Of a stretch of 64,000 nucleotides of DNA, positions 29,290-37,733 are shown one piece after another (position 1 is the stretch's first letter; every line of letters starts with the position of its first letter). The DNA lies in contig NZ_JARXIA010000001.1 of assembly GCF_031127875.1 (NCBI RefSeq), positions 372,001-436,000 on the forward strand, written 5' to 3'. Source of the stretch: Pelagicoccus sp. SDUM812005 (GTDB lineage Bacteria; Verrucomicrobiota; Verrucomicrobiia; Opitutales; Opitutaceae). The notes under the pieces were generated by a model. It had not been told where the DNA came from. It searched no databases and saw only the letters and a program-made list of their open reading frames with translations. Made by a program: the position numbers and the translations under genes.

Positions 29290-30087
29290 TCAGTTGTTTG
29301 GATTGGGGCGGAAGCGCCGAATCACCCTGCCGGCCACGCGGGTTCGCAGCGCGAGCGGAAGCAGGTAGGAAAAGAGGGAAGCGGCTTTGTTGAGCGCTCC
29401 GGTGACGGTGAAGCGCTGGCGCCGGTAGAGGGCGTCGAGGGCCATGCGGGAGACTTCTTCCGGCTGGTGGGAATAGCCGGCCGGAACGACGCGCTTGGAG
29501 AAGCCGGCTCGCTGGAAGAACTCGGTTTTGGTGGGGCCCGGACAGACGGCGATGGCGTGGACGGAGCTGCCTTTAAGCTCCTCGCCGAGGGCGAGGGTCC
29601 AGTTCAGGACGAAGGCCTTGCTGGCTCCGTAGGTCGCGAGGTACGGGGTAGGCTGGAAGGCGGAGGTAGATGCGATGTTCATGACGGCGCCGCCGCGTTC
29701 CTTTAGGAGCGGGAGTAGCCGGAGGGTCAGTTCGACCAGGGCGCACACGTTCACTTCGAGAAGTTCCAGGTGTTCGGCGGGAGGGTGCTGGACGACGTCG
29801 CCGTAGATGCCGAAACCGGCGTTGTTGACGAGGAGGATTGGCCCTTTTTGCGGGGACTCACTTATGCGGCGTACCAGCTCGTCTAATACAGTGCTTCGCG
29901 CGGCTCGATCGGCGAGGTCGCACTCAAGGTGGACCCGCTTCGGGTCGTTGGAAAAAGATGCCGGAATTCGCCGAGAAAGATTGAAAAGCGAGGCGTCCGG
30001 TTCTAGCTTCGAAACTGACTCGATGATTGAATTTCCAATCCCAGAAGAACCTCCCGTTATTATGGCTAGGTCGTATTTAGAGCCCAT
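29290..30087 (-). CDS. Short-chain dehydrogenase/reductase
   Basis: Classical SDR of 265 residues. The NAD(P)-binding TGGSSGIG is at 11-18, NNAGFG near 88-93, the catalytic Ser about residue 140 in MNIASTSAF, and Tyr153/Lys157 in YGASKAF. The C-terminal region (about 185-265, including a hydrophobic LFSYLLPLALRTRVAGRVI segment) resembles SDRs acting on lipids or peptidoglycan-type substrates such as the DltE/YqjQ group. The substrate is unknown. It is followed closely by an RluA-type gene and is divergent from the hibernation-factor gene. Confidence 0.88.
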   Translation of the reverse strand: MGSKYDLAIITGGSSGIGNSIIESVSKLEPDASLFNLSRRIPASFSNDPKRVHLECDLADRAARSTVLDELVRRISESPQKGPILLVNNAGFGIYGDVVQHPPAEHLELLEVNVCALVELTLRLLPLLKERGGAVMNIASTSAFQPTPYLATYGASKAFVLNWTLALGEELKGSSVHAIAVCPGPTKTEFFQRAGFSKRVVPAGYSHQPEEVSRMALDALYRRQRFTVTGALNKAASLFSYLLPLALRTRVAGRVIRRFRPNPNN

Positions 30088-30146
30088 ACGTATTGCTCTG
30101 AATTGCTGGGACTTTCCGTCGAAAAACTAATAACCAAAGGAGTATC

Positions 30147-30518
30147 ATGTACACTGAGAACAACCACGACCTAATTATCACCGGTATCCACATGGATCTG
30201 ACTGAGTCAATCAAGCAGAGCGTCACGGATAAGGTGGAGCGACTCTTCAGGCATGAGGAGCGCATCATTCGGGTCAAGGTTGAACTAGAATGCGTCTACG
30301 GTAAGGGCGGCAGCGAGCACGAGTTTATCGCGAAAGGGCATATTGAGATCAATGGCCCGTCGATGAACGTTTCCGTGGCCGATCCTGATTGCTACAAGGC
30401 AGTTGACCTGCTTGTCGACAAGCTCGACCGAATGTTGCGTCGCCGTTCTCGTCTGCAGCGAGTGAAGCGCAAGGACACGCACGAAGTGGATATCCCGGCT
30501 AGCTTGCCGAAAGTCTAA
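30147..30518 (+). CDS. hpf: Ribosome hibernation-promoting factor (HPF/YfiA family)
   Basis: Binds the 30S decoding centre in stationary phase and suppresses translation. The 123 residues are the short form: a single beta-alpha-beta-beta-beta-alpha domain with LIITGIHMDLTESIKQSVTDK, the central RVKVELECVYGKGG strands, NVSVADPDCYKAVDLLVDKLDRML, and a basic RRRSRLQRVKRK end. The long-form dimerisation domain is absent. An AGGAG Shine-Dalgarno at 30136-30140 sits well before the ATG, one of the strongest in the window, which suggests high expression. A strong terminator follows at 30553. Confidence 0.93.
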   Translation: MYTENNHDLIITGIHMDLTESIKQSVTDKVERLFRHEERIIRVKVELECVYGKGGSEHEFIAKGHIEINGPSMNVSVADPDCYKAVDLLVDKLDRMLRRRSRLQRVKRKDTHEVDIPASLPKV

Positions 30519-30552
30519 GCTTCTCACGCAAACAACACGAATTTTAAGGAGG

Positions 30553-30586
30553 CCGCCCGGTGAAAATCGGGCGGTTTATTTTTTTT
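30553..30586 (+). terminator. Rho-independent terminator of hpf
   Basis: Arms CCGCCCG (30553-30559) and CGGGCGG (30568-30574) around an 8-base loop are followed by TTTATTTTTTTT. It lies 34 bases after the stop of the hibernation-factor gene. Confidence 0.9.
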
Positions 30587-30664
30587 GAAAAAAGTCCTTG
30601 TCAGGACGCGTTAAAGCTACTTTCTTCTCGACCCTAATCGCTACTACGGCGGTTAACCACTGAA

Positions 30665-30741
30665 GCGGGGTTAGCTCAATTGGATAGAGCACCTGACTAC
30701 GAATCAGGAGGTTAGGGGTTCGACTCCCTTACTCCGTGCCA
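30665..30741 (+). tRNA. tRNA-Arg (anticodon ACG)
   Basis: A 77-base cloverleaf. The acceptor stem GCGGGGT pairs with ACTCCGT (two G-U pairs), the D-stem is GCTC/GAGC, the anticodon stem is CCTGA/TCAGG with loop CTACGAA, and the T arm contains GGTTCGACT. The discriminator is G and CCA is encoded. Anticodon ACG reads CGN arginine codons (A34 normally becomes inosine). It is a single gene, followed by its own terminator. Confidence 0.95.
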
Positions 30742-30749
30742 CTTCAGAC

Positions 30750-30780
30750 GGCGGCTTACCGAAAGGTAAGTCGCCGTTGT
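30750..30780 (+). terminator. Terminator hairpin after tRNA-Arg
   Basis: An 11-base stem (30750-30760 with 30765-30775, one G-U pair) is capped by a GAAA tetraloop and followed by GTTGTTGT. The T-tract is interrupted, so efficiency is uncertain, but position and stability fit tRNA processing or termination. Confidence 0.7.
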
Positions 30781-30890
30781 TGTATCCAGATAGTGGGTTC
30801 GCCTTTGCCGCCTCGGGAAGAGGAAGGAGGCGTTGGTTTGAGGGCGCTAGCGTTCGCCGCTGGTGGCCGCGAGCGCTGGTCGATGGGGAG

Positions 30891-31331
30891 CTAGTAGTCT
30901 AGCTCCTTGCGGAGCTTGAGCCAGAAGTTCACGAGGTAGTTGATGCGTGCGGGACAATTGCCGAGGGGGCGTTCCAGGTCCCAGAGCGGGATCCAGGCGC
31001 AGTGTTCGATCCCTTCGTCCCGCTGGGGCGAAAAGCTGGCGTCGGAGCCGCTGTAGCGCAGGAGGAACCAGCGGGTTTCCTTGAGCGACTTGGTCTTGGC
31101 GAACTTCGAGAGGTGCACGGTCTGTATCAGCTCCGTCAATACTCGTAGCTTTTCCGCCTTTAGCCCCGTTTCCTCGCAGGTTTCCTGCAGGGCGGTTTTG
31201 GCGGCGGATCGCCCGCGGTCGATGAGTCCCTTGGGCAGGTCCCATTTTCCGTCTTTGAAGATGAAGAGGATGCGGTCGTTCTTGTCGATGGTGAGGCTTC
31301 CTGCCGCCTCGACGGTGGGGAGTTTATGCAT
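30891..31331 (-). CDS. Nudix hydrolase-family protein with degenerate Nudix box
   Basis: A 146-residue Nudix fold protein. The box reads GLIDRGRSAAKTALQETCEETGL: the metal-binding Glu cluster (ETCEE) is kept, but the upstream Glu of the consensus is Arg and the Arg before Glu is Gln. The fold around it (WDLPKG, ETRWFLLRY, EGIEHCAWIPLWDLE) is typical of enzymes acting on diadenosine or diphosphoinositol polyphosphates. Its ATG overlaps the PPK2 stop by 8 bases, so the two are translationally linked and may share a polyphosphate or nucleotide-polyphosphate theme. Whether it is fully active is uncertain. Confidence 0.82.
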   Translation of the reverse strand: MHKLPTVEAAGSLTIDKNDRILFIFKDGKWDLPKGLIDRGRSAAKTALQETCEETGLKAEKLRVLTELIQTVHLSKFAKTKSLKETRWFLLRYSGSDASFSPQRDEGIEHCAWIPLWDLERPLGNCPARINYLVNFWLKLRKELDY

Positions 31332-32181
31332 CGTAGAGAGCTTGCAGGGTTTCGAGCAGCTTGAACTGGCGGTAGTTCAGGTTGTTGAATTGGACGCCTT
31401 CGATGGTCTTGCTGTAGCGGGTGCGAGTTTTCTTTTTGGCGAGGGGCCTGAACTTCTTCCACTCGTCGTGCTGGATGGTGGTGAGCACGTAGAGCATAGC
31501 CTTGAGGCGGGCCTCGAGTTTGTTGTTGGAGCCGATCACCACCCAGGGGCTCTTGACGGAGGAGGTTTGCTGAAACATCTGCTCTTTGTATTTGGTGAGC
31601 ACGTCCCAGTATTCGCGGACCTTTTCGTCGTTCTTGGAGTATTTCCAGTACTTAAGCGGGTTCACGATGCGTTCCTGGAAGCGCACGGACTGGGTCTCCT
31701 TGTTGACGGACAGGTAGAGCTTGATGAGGATAAGGCCGTCGTCGATGTGCTTTTCCTCCCAGTCGAGCACCTTGCTCATGAAGTACTTGTACTGGCTCTT
31801 GGTGCAATAACCCATGGTGGGCTCGATCATGGCTCGGTTGTACCAGGAGCGATCGAAGAAGACGATCTCTCCGGGCTTCGGAAAGTGTTTCTCGTAGCGG
31901 CGAAACCAATACTTGGACTCGTTCTTGGTGGGGATGCCGAGTTCGACGACGCGAAGGTCCTTAGGCATCATGTACTCGATAAATCGCTTGATCGAGGAGC
32001 CCTTGCCGGCTGCGTCCCTTCCTTCAAAGACGATGGCCACGCGCTTTTTGTTCTTCACGACCCAGTGCTGCATCTTGAGGAGCTCGATTTGGAGAGCTTC
32101 CTTTTCTTGCTTGTAGGTCGGGTAGTCTATGTTTCGGTAGAAATTGAAGAACTTGCTCTTAACGAAGTCGTATTTGGGCAT
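31324..32181 (-). CDS. ppk2: Polyphosphate kinase 2 (PPK2)
   Basis: Transfers phosphate between polyphosphate and nucleoside di- or monophosphates. It has 285 residues with one PPK2 domain: Walker A GRDAAGKGS (Lys60), the lid segment IPTKNESKYWFRRYEKHFP, and Walker B FFDRSWYNRA (Asp110, Arg111), followed by EERIVNP-like FQERIVNPLKYWK. The subclass (ADP- or GDP-forming) cannot be read reliably; single-domain length fits class I. The next gene on the strand is a Nudix-family protein that overlaps its stop codon by 8 bases. Confidence 0.93.
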   Translation of the reverse strand: MPKYDFVKSKFFNFYRNIDYPTYKQEKEALQIELLKMQHWVVKNKKRVAIVFEGRDAAGKGSSIKRFIEYMMPKDLRVVELGIPTKNESKYWFRRYEKHFPKPGEIVFFDRSWYNRAMIEPTMGYCTKSQYKYFMSKVLDWEEKHIDDGLILIKLYLSVNKETQSVRFQERIVNPLKYWKYSKNDEKVREYWDVLTKYKEQMFQQTSSVKSPWVVIGSNNKLEARLKAMLYVLTTIQHDEWKKFRPLAKKKTRTRYSKTIEGVQFNNLNYRQFKLLETLQALYDA

Positions 32182-32284
32182 TGTCGATGGTCGGTGTTGG
32201 AGCGTCGAATCTGTGCCTCGGGTGTATGGGCATGCAAACCTGAACGGTTGAGCCCGGGGTTTTGTAACATAAATGTGTCAAGTT

Positions 32285-33139
32285 TTAGCTTTCCCAGCGG
32301 GCGTAGAGGCCGCAAGGGAGGGTGTTGAGCGTGTTGGAGATCGGCAGGCCGACCTCGCCGGAGCTAACGTTTCCGGAGAATCCCGACATGGATTCGCGTA
32401 GCAAGTTTCCAACTACAGTGGGAGAAACGCCTGTGGTGTATGCGTTTACGAGGAAGAATAGTCCCTTGTCGTCGAAGATTTTGGAGCATTTTTGCAGGAG
32501 GCCGTAGAGGTCGCGCTCGAACTGCCAGACCTCGCCTTTGCTGCCGCGTCCGTAGGACGGCGGGTCCATGATGATGCCTTGGTATTTGGTGCCGCGGCGG
32601 ATTTCGCGCTCCACGAACTTGACGCAATCGTCGACGATGTAGCGGATAGGGGCTTCGCTGAGGTTGCTGAGGGCGGCGTTTTCCCGGCACCAAGCGACCA
32701 TTCCCTTGGCGGCGTCCACGTGGCAGACTTCGGCTCCGGCTGCAGCTGCGGCCACGGTGGCTCCGCCGGTGTAGCCAAAGAGGTTGAGCACTTTGACGGG
32801 GCGCTTGGACTCCTTGATCTTCTTGCTGAACCAGTCCCAGTTGACGGCTTGCTCGGGGAAGAGTCCGGTGTGCTTGAAATTGGTGGGGCGAATCTTGAAG
32901 CGTCGGTCCTTGTACTTGATGATCCAGCTCTCGGGCAGGCTCTTGCGGTAGTCCCAGTTGCCTCCGCCCTTGGCGCTGCGATGGTAGAGGGCGTCGTACT
33001 TGCCCCAGTCGGGGGTGGCTCGGGGCCAGATGACTTGGGGGTCCGGGCGTACGAGAACGATGTCGCCCCAACGTTCCTTCTTCATGCCGTCGCCGCATTC
33101 GAGGATTTCGTAATCCTCCCACTTGTTGGCCAGAATCAT
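32285..33139 (-). CDS. SAM-dependent rRNA methyltransferase (RlmI/RlmK-like C-terminal type)
   Basis: A class I methyltransferase of 284 residues. The SAM motif is VLNLFGYTGGATVAAA, followed by acidic VCHVDAAKGMV, and the catalytic region is GIIMDPPSYGRG. Order and spacing fit the RlmI/RlmK cytosine methyltransferase branch, but the PUA domain of RlmI is missing; the protein starts with a short acidic segment (ILANKWEDYEILECGDG). The target RNA is inferred by family only. It lies 7 bases after rpe on the same strand. Confidence 0.85.
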   Translation of the reverse strand: MILANKWEDYEILECGDGMKKERWGDIVLVRPDPQVIWPRATPDWGKYDALYHRSAKGGGNWDYRKSLPESWIIKYKDRRFKIRPTNFKHTGLFPEQAVNWDWFSKKIKESKRPVKVLNLFGYTGGATVAAAAAGAEVCHVDAAKGMVAWCRENAALSNLSEAPIRYIVDDCVKFVEREIRRGTKYQGIIMDPPSYGRGSKGEVWQFERDLYGLLQKCSKIFDDKGLFFLVNAYTTGVSPTVVGNLLRESMSGFSGNVSSGEVGLPISNTLNTLPCGLYARWES

Positions 33140-33146
33140 GGTCGTG

Positions 33147-33803
33147 CTAGGCGAGGGTTTCGATGTCTTGGCGGAACTTCTCTCGGTCTGCGGACTTGAA
33201 GAAGGCGGTACCGGCTACGAACGTATCCACGCCAGCCTTACGGCAAAGCGGAGCGTTCTCGGCGTTGACGCCGCCGTCGACTTCGATGCGGAAGTCGAGT
33301 CCGCGGGTTTGGCGCCAGGCGGCGACTTGGGCGGTTTTTTCGAGTACGCTCGCTTGAAAGGACTGTCCGCCGAAACCGGGTTGTACGGTCATGGCCAGCA
33401 CGATGTCGATTTCGTCGAGGTAGGGTTCGACGGCGGATGCGGGAGTGCCGGGGTTGAAGACGACGCCGCATTTTGCTCCGAGGGAGCGGATCTTCGCTAG
33501 GCAGGCGGAGACGTCGTAGTCGGGCTCGACGTGGATGGTGACTTGGTCGGCGCCCGCTTTTATGAAGTGCTCGACGAAGTCCTGGGGATTGTCGAGCATG
33601 AGGTGGACGTCGAGAAACAGATCGGTCTTGGGGCGCAGGTCGGCTACGGTTTGCGGTCCGAAAGTGAGGTTGGGCACAAAGTGTCCGTCCATGATGTCGA
33701 CGTGCAGCCAAGTGCAACCGGCGCTTTCGACGCCCTTGATGTCTTCCGCGAGCCGCGTGTGGTCGGCTGCTAGCATAGATGGTGCTAGAATTGGTGTACC
33801 CAT
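33147..33803 (-). CDS. rpe: Ribulose-phosphate 3-epimerase
   Basis: TIM-barrel enzyme of the pentose-phosphate pathway that interconverts ribulose-5-P and xylulose-5-P. The 218-residue length is normal. Visible features are APSMLAADHTRLAED, the metal-binding HVDIMDGHFVPNLTFGP, DVHLML, VQPGFGGQSF and IEVDGGV, with the metal-ligand His and Asp residues in place. It sits in a minus-strand run with lptE-like upstream and the methyltransferase gene just downstream. Confidence 0.96.
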   Translation of the reverse strand: MGTPILAPSMLAADHTRLAEDIKGVESAGCTWLHVDIMDGHFVPNLTFGPQTVADLRPKTDLFLDVHLMLDNPQDFVEHFIKAGADQVTIHVEPDYDVSACLAKIRSLGAKCGVVFNPGTPASAVEPYLDEIDIVLAMTVQPGFGGQSFQASVLEKTAQVAAWRQTRGLDFRIEVDGGVNAENAPLCRKAGVDTFVAGTAFFKSADREKFRQDIETLA

Positions 33804-33884
33804 TGAGCTGAACTTAGTCGTCGTTTGACGCGTTGCTCAAGTCTAGACGCGGGGAATTTGCGTCCTGCGGGCGGAGCTCCCTGC

Positions 33885-34391
33885 TTACCAGAGGTCGACG
33901 AGGGATTCGGAAATGCGAGCGGCGATCTGGCGGCTGATTTCCGGGACAGCTTGGTGTTCGGCGTCGATGAGTCCGCTGTCGGTGTAGATGTCCTGGGTAA
34001 GGGTGAGGGGGCGCGACTTGAAGAAGTATTGCCCGCTTCCGTCCCCTTTCTTGAGGCTGAGCTCGAGGTCGACGGAGAGTTCGAACTTTCTTCCGCGGCC
34101 TACGTCGGAGGCGCTGACGGCGGCGATGTCGCGGCGGATTTCGAGCACGGAAACCTCGAGGATCGCGTCGGCGCTGTCGCTTGTGGAAAGCTTGAGTTCG
34201 CTGCTGGATTGCAACGCTTGCCTGAGTGCGGCGTTGAGCGGGCCTTCGAGCTGCGGGAGGGTGGAGTGGTTGCTAGGCGGGGCGACCGAAACGCTTCGGT
34301 AAGGGAGTTCCACGGAGGTTCCCATCTGGTAGGAAGCGCAGGCTCCCAGGAAGAGGGACGCGATGGCTCCGATGAGTGATACGGTACGCAT
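33885..34391 (-). CDS. lptE: LptE-like LPS-assembly lipoprotein
   Basis: Probable outer-membrane lipoprotein that plugs the LptD barrel and receives LPS. The 168 residues begin with a lipoprotein signal peptide whose lipobox LGAC puts the lipidated Cys at 18. The mature part has the LptE-type alternation: YRSVSVAPPSNHSTLPQLEGPLN, ALRQALQSSSELKLSTSDSADAILEVSVLEIRRD, and a C-terminal amphipathic helix. Weak conservation makes this an assignment by architecture. It follows the BamD-like gene by 27 bases on the same strand, consistent with an envelope-assembly pair. Confidence 0.72.
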   Translation of the reverse strand: MRTVSLIGAIASLFLGACASYQMGTSVELPYRSVSVAPPSNHSTLPQLEGPLNAALRQALQSSSELKLSTSDSADAILEVSVLEIRRDIAAVSASDVGRGRKFELSVDLELSLKKGDGSGQYFFKSRPLTLTQDIYTDSGLIDAEHQAVPEISRQIAARISESLVDLW

Positions 34392-34418
34392 TTTCGCTGG
34401 GGTGCCGGGAAGCCTTTG

Positions 34419-35531
34419 CTAGAAGATGCCGAGGATGCGGCGTTTGGCGCGCTTGCGGGCTTGCTCCTGGATTTCTTCGTTCGTAGGGGCGTCCTCTTCG
34501 ACGGTCTCCTCGTTTTTGGCGACGATGGCGTCGATCTTCTCGAGGCGAGTTTTCGCGGTTTGGGCGGTTTTCGAAAGGGGGGCGATGGTGATGGCCTCGT
34601 TGTAGAGGATCTTGGCGGCGTCGTACTTGGCGCGCTTGTAGTAGTAGAAGTCGCCCATCTTCAGCTTGGAGAGGGAGAGGATGTTCTTGGCTCCGGCCAG
34701 GCCTTCTTCCGCTTGGTCGACGTTCTGGTTTTCCGGATATTGGATGAGGAAATCTTCGAAGAAGGTGATGGCGTCTTCGGTGGCGCGCTGGTCGTACTCG
34801 GGGCCCTTGATCAAGCCGTAGTGGGTTTGGGCGAGCTTGAGGTAGGCGTCGGAGGTGAGGAAGCTGTTCGGGTAGTTGGTGACGAGGCGATCCAGGGCGT
34901 AGATGGTCATGGCGTCGCTGTTCTTGTCGGACCAAGCCTTGGCGACGTTCATGAGGGAGAGCGGCGCGTAGTCGCTATAGGGAGCGATGGCTACGATGCG
35001 CTCGAAGTACTGGATGGCGCGGTCGGTGTTCTTGAAGCCCGGGATGACCCAAAAGATCTTGTCTCGGTAGGTTTCGAGGCGAGCGACGGCGATCTTGTAC
35101 ATTTCGCCGAGGGTTTCGTTGAAGCTGCCGTAGTTCGGGTAGACCCAGGCGATGGTGTTGAAGGCTTCGAAGGCTTTGTCGATGTTGTTGCGCTCGAGCT
35201 GGATGAGGGCGGTGCGGTAGTAGGCTTCAGGGGCGTACTGGTTCTTTGGGTATTTCTTGGATACTCGCTTGTAGAGCTTTACGGCTCTGGAGAACTTACG
35301 TTTTTCCTCGGCGGCGCGAGCGTTGTTCATCCAGTTAAGGATTTTTTGCTGCTCTTCTGGGAGGAGGCCGGAGAGGTCGACTTCTTCGGAGACGTACCCG
35401 GTTTCGGCGGACCAGGAGATCTTCGATTCCGCCCAGAGGTTGCTCGCGAAGGTGAGGGCGAAAAGGAAGAGGGAGGTGAGGATGCCAGCTCTGCGAATCG
35501 AGGCTTGGCGTGGGAATGTGGTGTTCATCAA
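34419..35531 (-). CDS. bamD: BamD-like TPR protein of outer-membrane assembly
   Basis: A 370-residue tetratricopeptide protein of the BamD/YfiO type, which assists beta-barrel insertion with BamA. Helical repeats carry the BamD signature pattern of tyrosine- and alanine-rich TPRs: RKFSRAVKLYKRVSKKYPKNQYAPEAYY, and the later NYPNSFLTSDAYLKLAQTHYGL. The N terminus has a signal peptide ending LWA with no cysteine lipobox, so it is probably periplasmic rather than lipidated, unlike E. coli BamD. It is longer (370 vs about 245) with an acidic C-terminal extension. It precedes the lptE-like gene. Confidence 0.82.
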   Translation of the reverse strand: MMNTTFPRQASIRRAGILTSLFLFALTFASNLWAESKISWSAETGYVSEEVDLSGLLPEEQQKILNWMNNARAAEEKRKFSRAVKLYKRVSKKYPKNQYAPEAYYRTALIQLERNNIDKAFEAFNTIAWVYPNYGSFNETLGEMYKIAVARLETYRDKIFWVIPGFKNTDRAIQYFERIVAIAPYSDYAPLSLMNVAKAWSDKNSDAMTIYALDRLVTNYPNSFLTSDAYLKLAQTHYGLIKGPEYDQRATEDAITFFEDFLIQYPENQNVDQAEEGLAGAKNILSLSKLKMGDFYYYKRAKYDAAKILYNEAITIAPLSKTAQTAKTRLEKIDAIVAKNEETVEEDAPTNEEIQEQARKRAKRRILGIF

Positions 35532-35580
35532 TGAAATGTCAGTTGCTTTGGGATCTTGTGGTGTTCTAGGGAGGGATTGC

Positions 35581-36579
35581 TCACCAGCGGACCAGAGCGG
35601 ATCCCCAAGTGAGGCCGGCTCCGAAGGCTACGAGCAGTATGGTGTCGCCGCTTTTGATTCTCCCGGCTCGGGCGGCTTCGTCCAAGGCGATGGGTATGGA
35701 GGCGGCGGATGTGTTTCCGTATTTGTCTAGATTTAAGAAGAAGCGTTCAATTGGAATGTGAAGTCGTGACGAAAGGGACTCTATGATGCGCATATTCGCT
35801 TGATGCGGAATCACGCATGCGAGTTGGTCCGATTCTACGCCATTTTGTTCAAGGATTTCCGCAGCGGCTTGTCCCATTACGCGAACGGCCTGCTTGAAAA
35901 CCTCTTTTCCGCGCATCTTCAGGAAGTGTTGTCGGCCTTCGATCGACTGGGGGGAAGGCGGGATGGCGCAGCCTCCGCCGGGCTGGTGCAGCATGTCGGC
36001 CTTGCTGCCGTCTGCTCCCAGCTTGAAGTCGATGATGCCAGCGGTGTCGCCTTCCTCGGCGTGGCTGAGGATGGCGGCCCCGGCTCCGTCGCCAAAGAGC
36101 ACGCAGGTGGTGCGATCTTCCCAGTCGAGGATGCTGGAGAGCTTTTCGGATCCGATCACGAGGGCGTTGCGGTAGCGTCCAGTTTGCAGGAGTCCGGAGG
36201 CGATTTCCATCACGTAGAGGAATCCGGAGCACGCGGCTTCAACGTCGAAGCAAACCGCGCTCTTGATGCCCAGCTTTTCCTGCACGAGGCAGGCGGTGGA
36301 GGGAAAAGGCATGTCGGGAGTCATGGTCCCGACCACGATGACGTCGATCTCGTCGGGAGTGAGTCCAGCGTCTTCGATGGCTCGCTTCCCGGCTTCCGCT
36401 CCCATGCTGGACGAGGTCTCGTCTGCGGCGGCGATGCGGCGTTCCTTGATGCCGGTACGGGTAAAGATCCACTCGTCCGAAGTGTCTACGATCTGAGACA
36501 GGTCGTTGTTGGTAAGCGCTTTTTGCGGTGTGTAGGAACCGGTCCCTTTTATTTTTACGGATCTAGGCGCAGAACTCAT
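35581..36579 (-). CDS. fabH: 3-oxoacyl-ACP synthase III
   Basis: Starts fatty-acid synthesis by condensing acetyl-CoA with malonyl-ACP. The 332 residues hold the catalytic triad in context: Cys117 in EAACSGFLYVM, His259 in CVIPHQANMR and Asn289 in YGNTSAAS. The N-terminal GSYTPQKALTNNDLS and GIKERRIA are normal FabH motifs. It lies downstream of plsX (59-base gap), forming the classical rpmF-plsX-fabH order shared with many bacteria. Confidence 0.97.
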   Translation of the reverse strand: MSSAPRSVKIKGTGSYTPQKALTNNDLSQIVDTSDEWIFTRTGIKERRIAAADETSSSMGAEAGKRAIEDAGLTPDEIDVIVVGTMTPDMPFPSTACLVQEKLGIKSAVCFDVEAACSGFLYVMEIASGLLQTGRYRNALVIGSEKLSSILDWEDRTTCVLFGDGAGAAILSHAEEGDTAGIIDFKLGADGSKADMLHQPGGGCAIPPSPQSIEGRQHFLKMRGKEVFKQAVRVMGQAAAEILEQNGVESDQLACVIPHQANMRIIESLSSRLHIPIERFFLNLDKYGNTSAASIPIALDEAARAGRIKSGDTILLVAFGAGLTWGSALVRW

Positions 36580-36637
36580 GCGTTTGTCTCAATGGGGAAG
36601 CCTCACTGTTCATGCAACCTGCAAATTGCAGGGCGAA

Positions 36638-37684
36638 TCAGTCGGCGTTGTAGATGATGTTGTTCGCCTTCTCGATGTCTTCGAGAATGTGGCGATTGAG
36701 GTCGTTGCTGACGATCTCGTTGGCGATGCGGATGGCGTTCATGACGGCTTCCCTGTTGCTTGAGCCGTGAGCCTTGAGGACGTTGCCCTTGAGGCCGAGC
36801 AAGGGGGCCCCGCCGTAGCGCTCTGGGTTGAGTTGCGTCTTGATGGCGTCGAACGCTCCCTTGGAGAGGAGGTAGCCGACCTTGCGCATCGTGTTGGCTT
36901 GGATTTCCTCGGTGACGAATCCCTTCAGGAGCATGAAGAGGGACTCGCAGGCTTTGAGGAGGATGTTGCCGGTGAATCCGTCGCAGACCACGACGTCCAC
37001 GCCTTCTTCGAAGGTTTGGAAGCCCTCGATGAGGCCTTCGTAGTGGATTTGTCCGTCGATCTTCTTGAGGAGAGTGTGGGCTTGGTTAACCAGGTCGGTG
37101 CCTTTGCCTTCCTCGGTGCCGATCGTCATCAAGCCGACTTTCGGCTTCTCGATTCCGAGCACCAGGCGGCAGTAGTCGCTGCCGAGGACGGCGTTGTGTA
37201 CGAGGTGTTCGGCTTTGGCGGTCGGGTTCGCTCCGGCGTCGATGAGCACGAAGTGGCCTCGCTTGCGCGGCATGACGGTGGCGAGGGCGGGGCGGTCGAC
37301 TCCATCGAGGGTACGGAGCTTGATGGTGCCGGCTGCCATGAGGCTTCCGGTGTTTCCGCAGCTGAGCACGCAACTGGCGTCGCCGTTTTTGACGAGCTCG
37401 ATGGCTCGCAGCATGGAGGCGTCCTTTTTGTTCTTGAGGGCAACCAGGGGCTTGTCGTCCATGGTGATGACCTCGGACGCATGGAAGACCGAGATGTCCG
37501 GATGCGAAGAAAGCCCTTCTTTTTCAAGTAAGGGCTTCAGGACGGCTTCGTCGCCGACGAGAATGATGGGCCTGAGGTTGGCTACCTTCTCGACCGCCAG
37601 TTTAGTGGCGGCGACCATTTCAGCTGGGCCTTTGTCGGAGCCCATTGCGTCGATCGCGATGCAAGAGCTCTTCTGTTCGAGCAT
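36638..37684 (-). CDS. plsX: Phosphate acyltransferase PlsX
   Basis: Makes acyl-phosphate from acyl-ACP for the first step of phospholipid synthesis. It has 348 residues. Recognisable stretches are AIDAMGSDKGPAEMVAA, SCVLSCGNTGSLMAAGTIKL, RGHFVLIDAGAN, GLMTIGTEEGKGTDL, NYEGLIEG-like IHYEGLIEG and VVVCDGFTGNILLKACE, all in PlsX order. It is located between rpmF and fabH on the minus strand. Confidence 0.97.
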   Translation of the reverse strand: MLEQKSSCIAIDAMGSDKGPAEMVAATKLAVEKVANLRPIILVGDEAVLKPLLEKEGLSSHPDISVFHASEVITMDDKPLVALKNKKDASMLRAIELVKNGDASCVLSCGNTGSLMAAGTIKLRTLDGVDRPALATVMPRKRGHFVLIDAGANPTAKAEHLVHNAVLGSDYCRLVLGIEKPKVGLMTIGTEEGKGTDLVNQAHTLLKKIDGQIHYEGLIEGFQTFEEGVDVVVCDGFTGNILLKACESLFMLLKGFVTEEIQANTMRKVGYLLSKGAFDAIKTQLNPERYGGAPLLGLKGNVLKAHGSSNREAVMNAIRIANEIVSNDLNRHILEDIEKANNIIYNAD

Positions 37685-37733
37685 AGGAAGCTAGCTGAGC
37701 CTGTGTCGGGTGGGTAGCCTTGCGGGGCGACTC

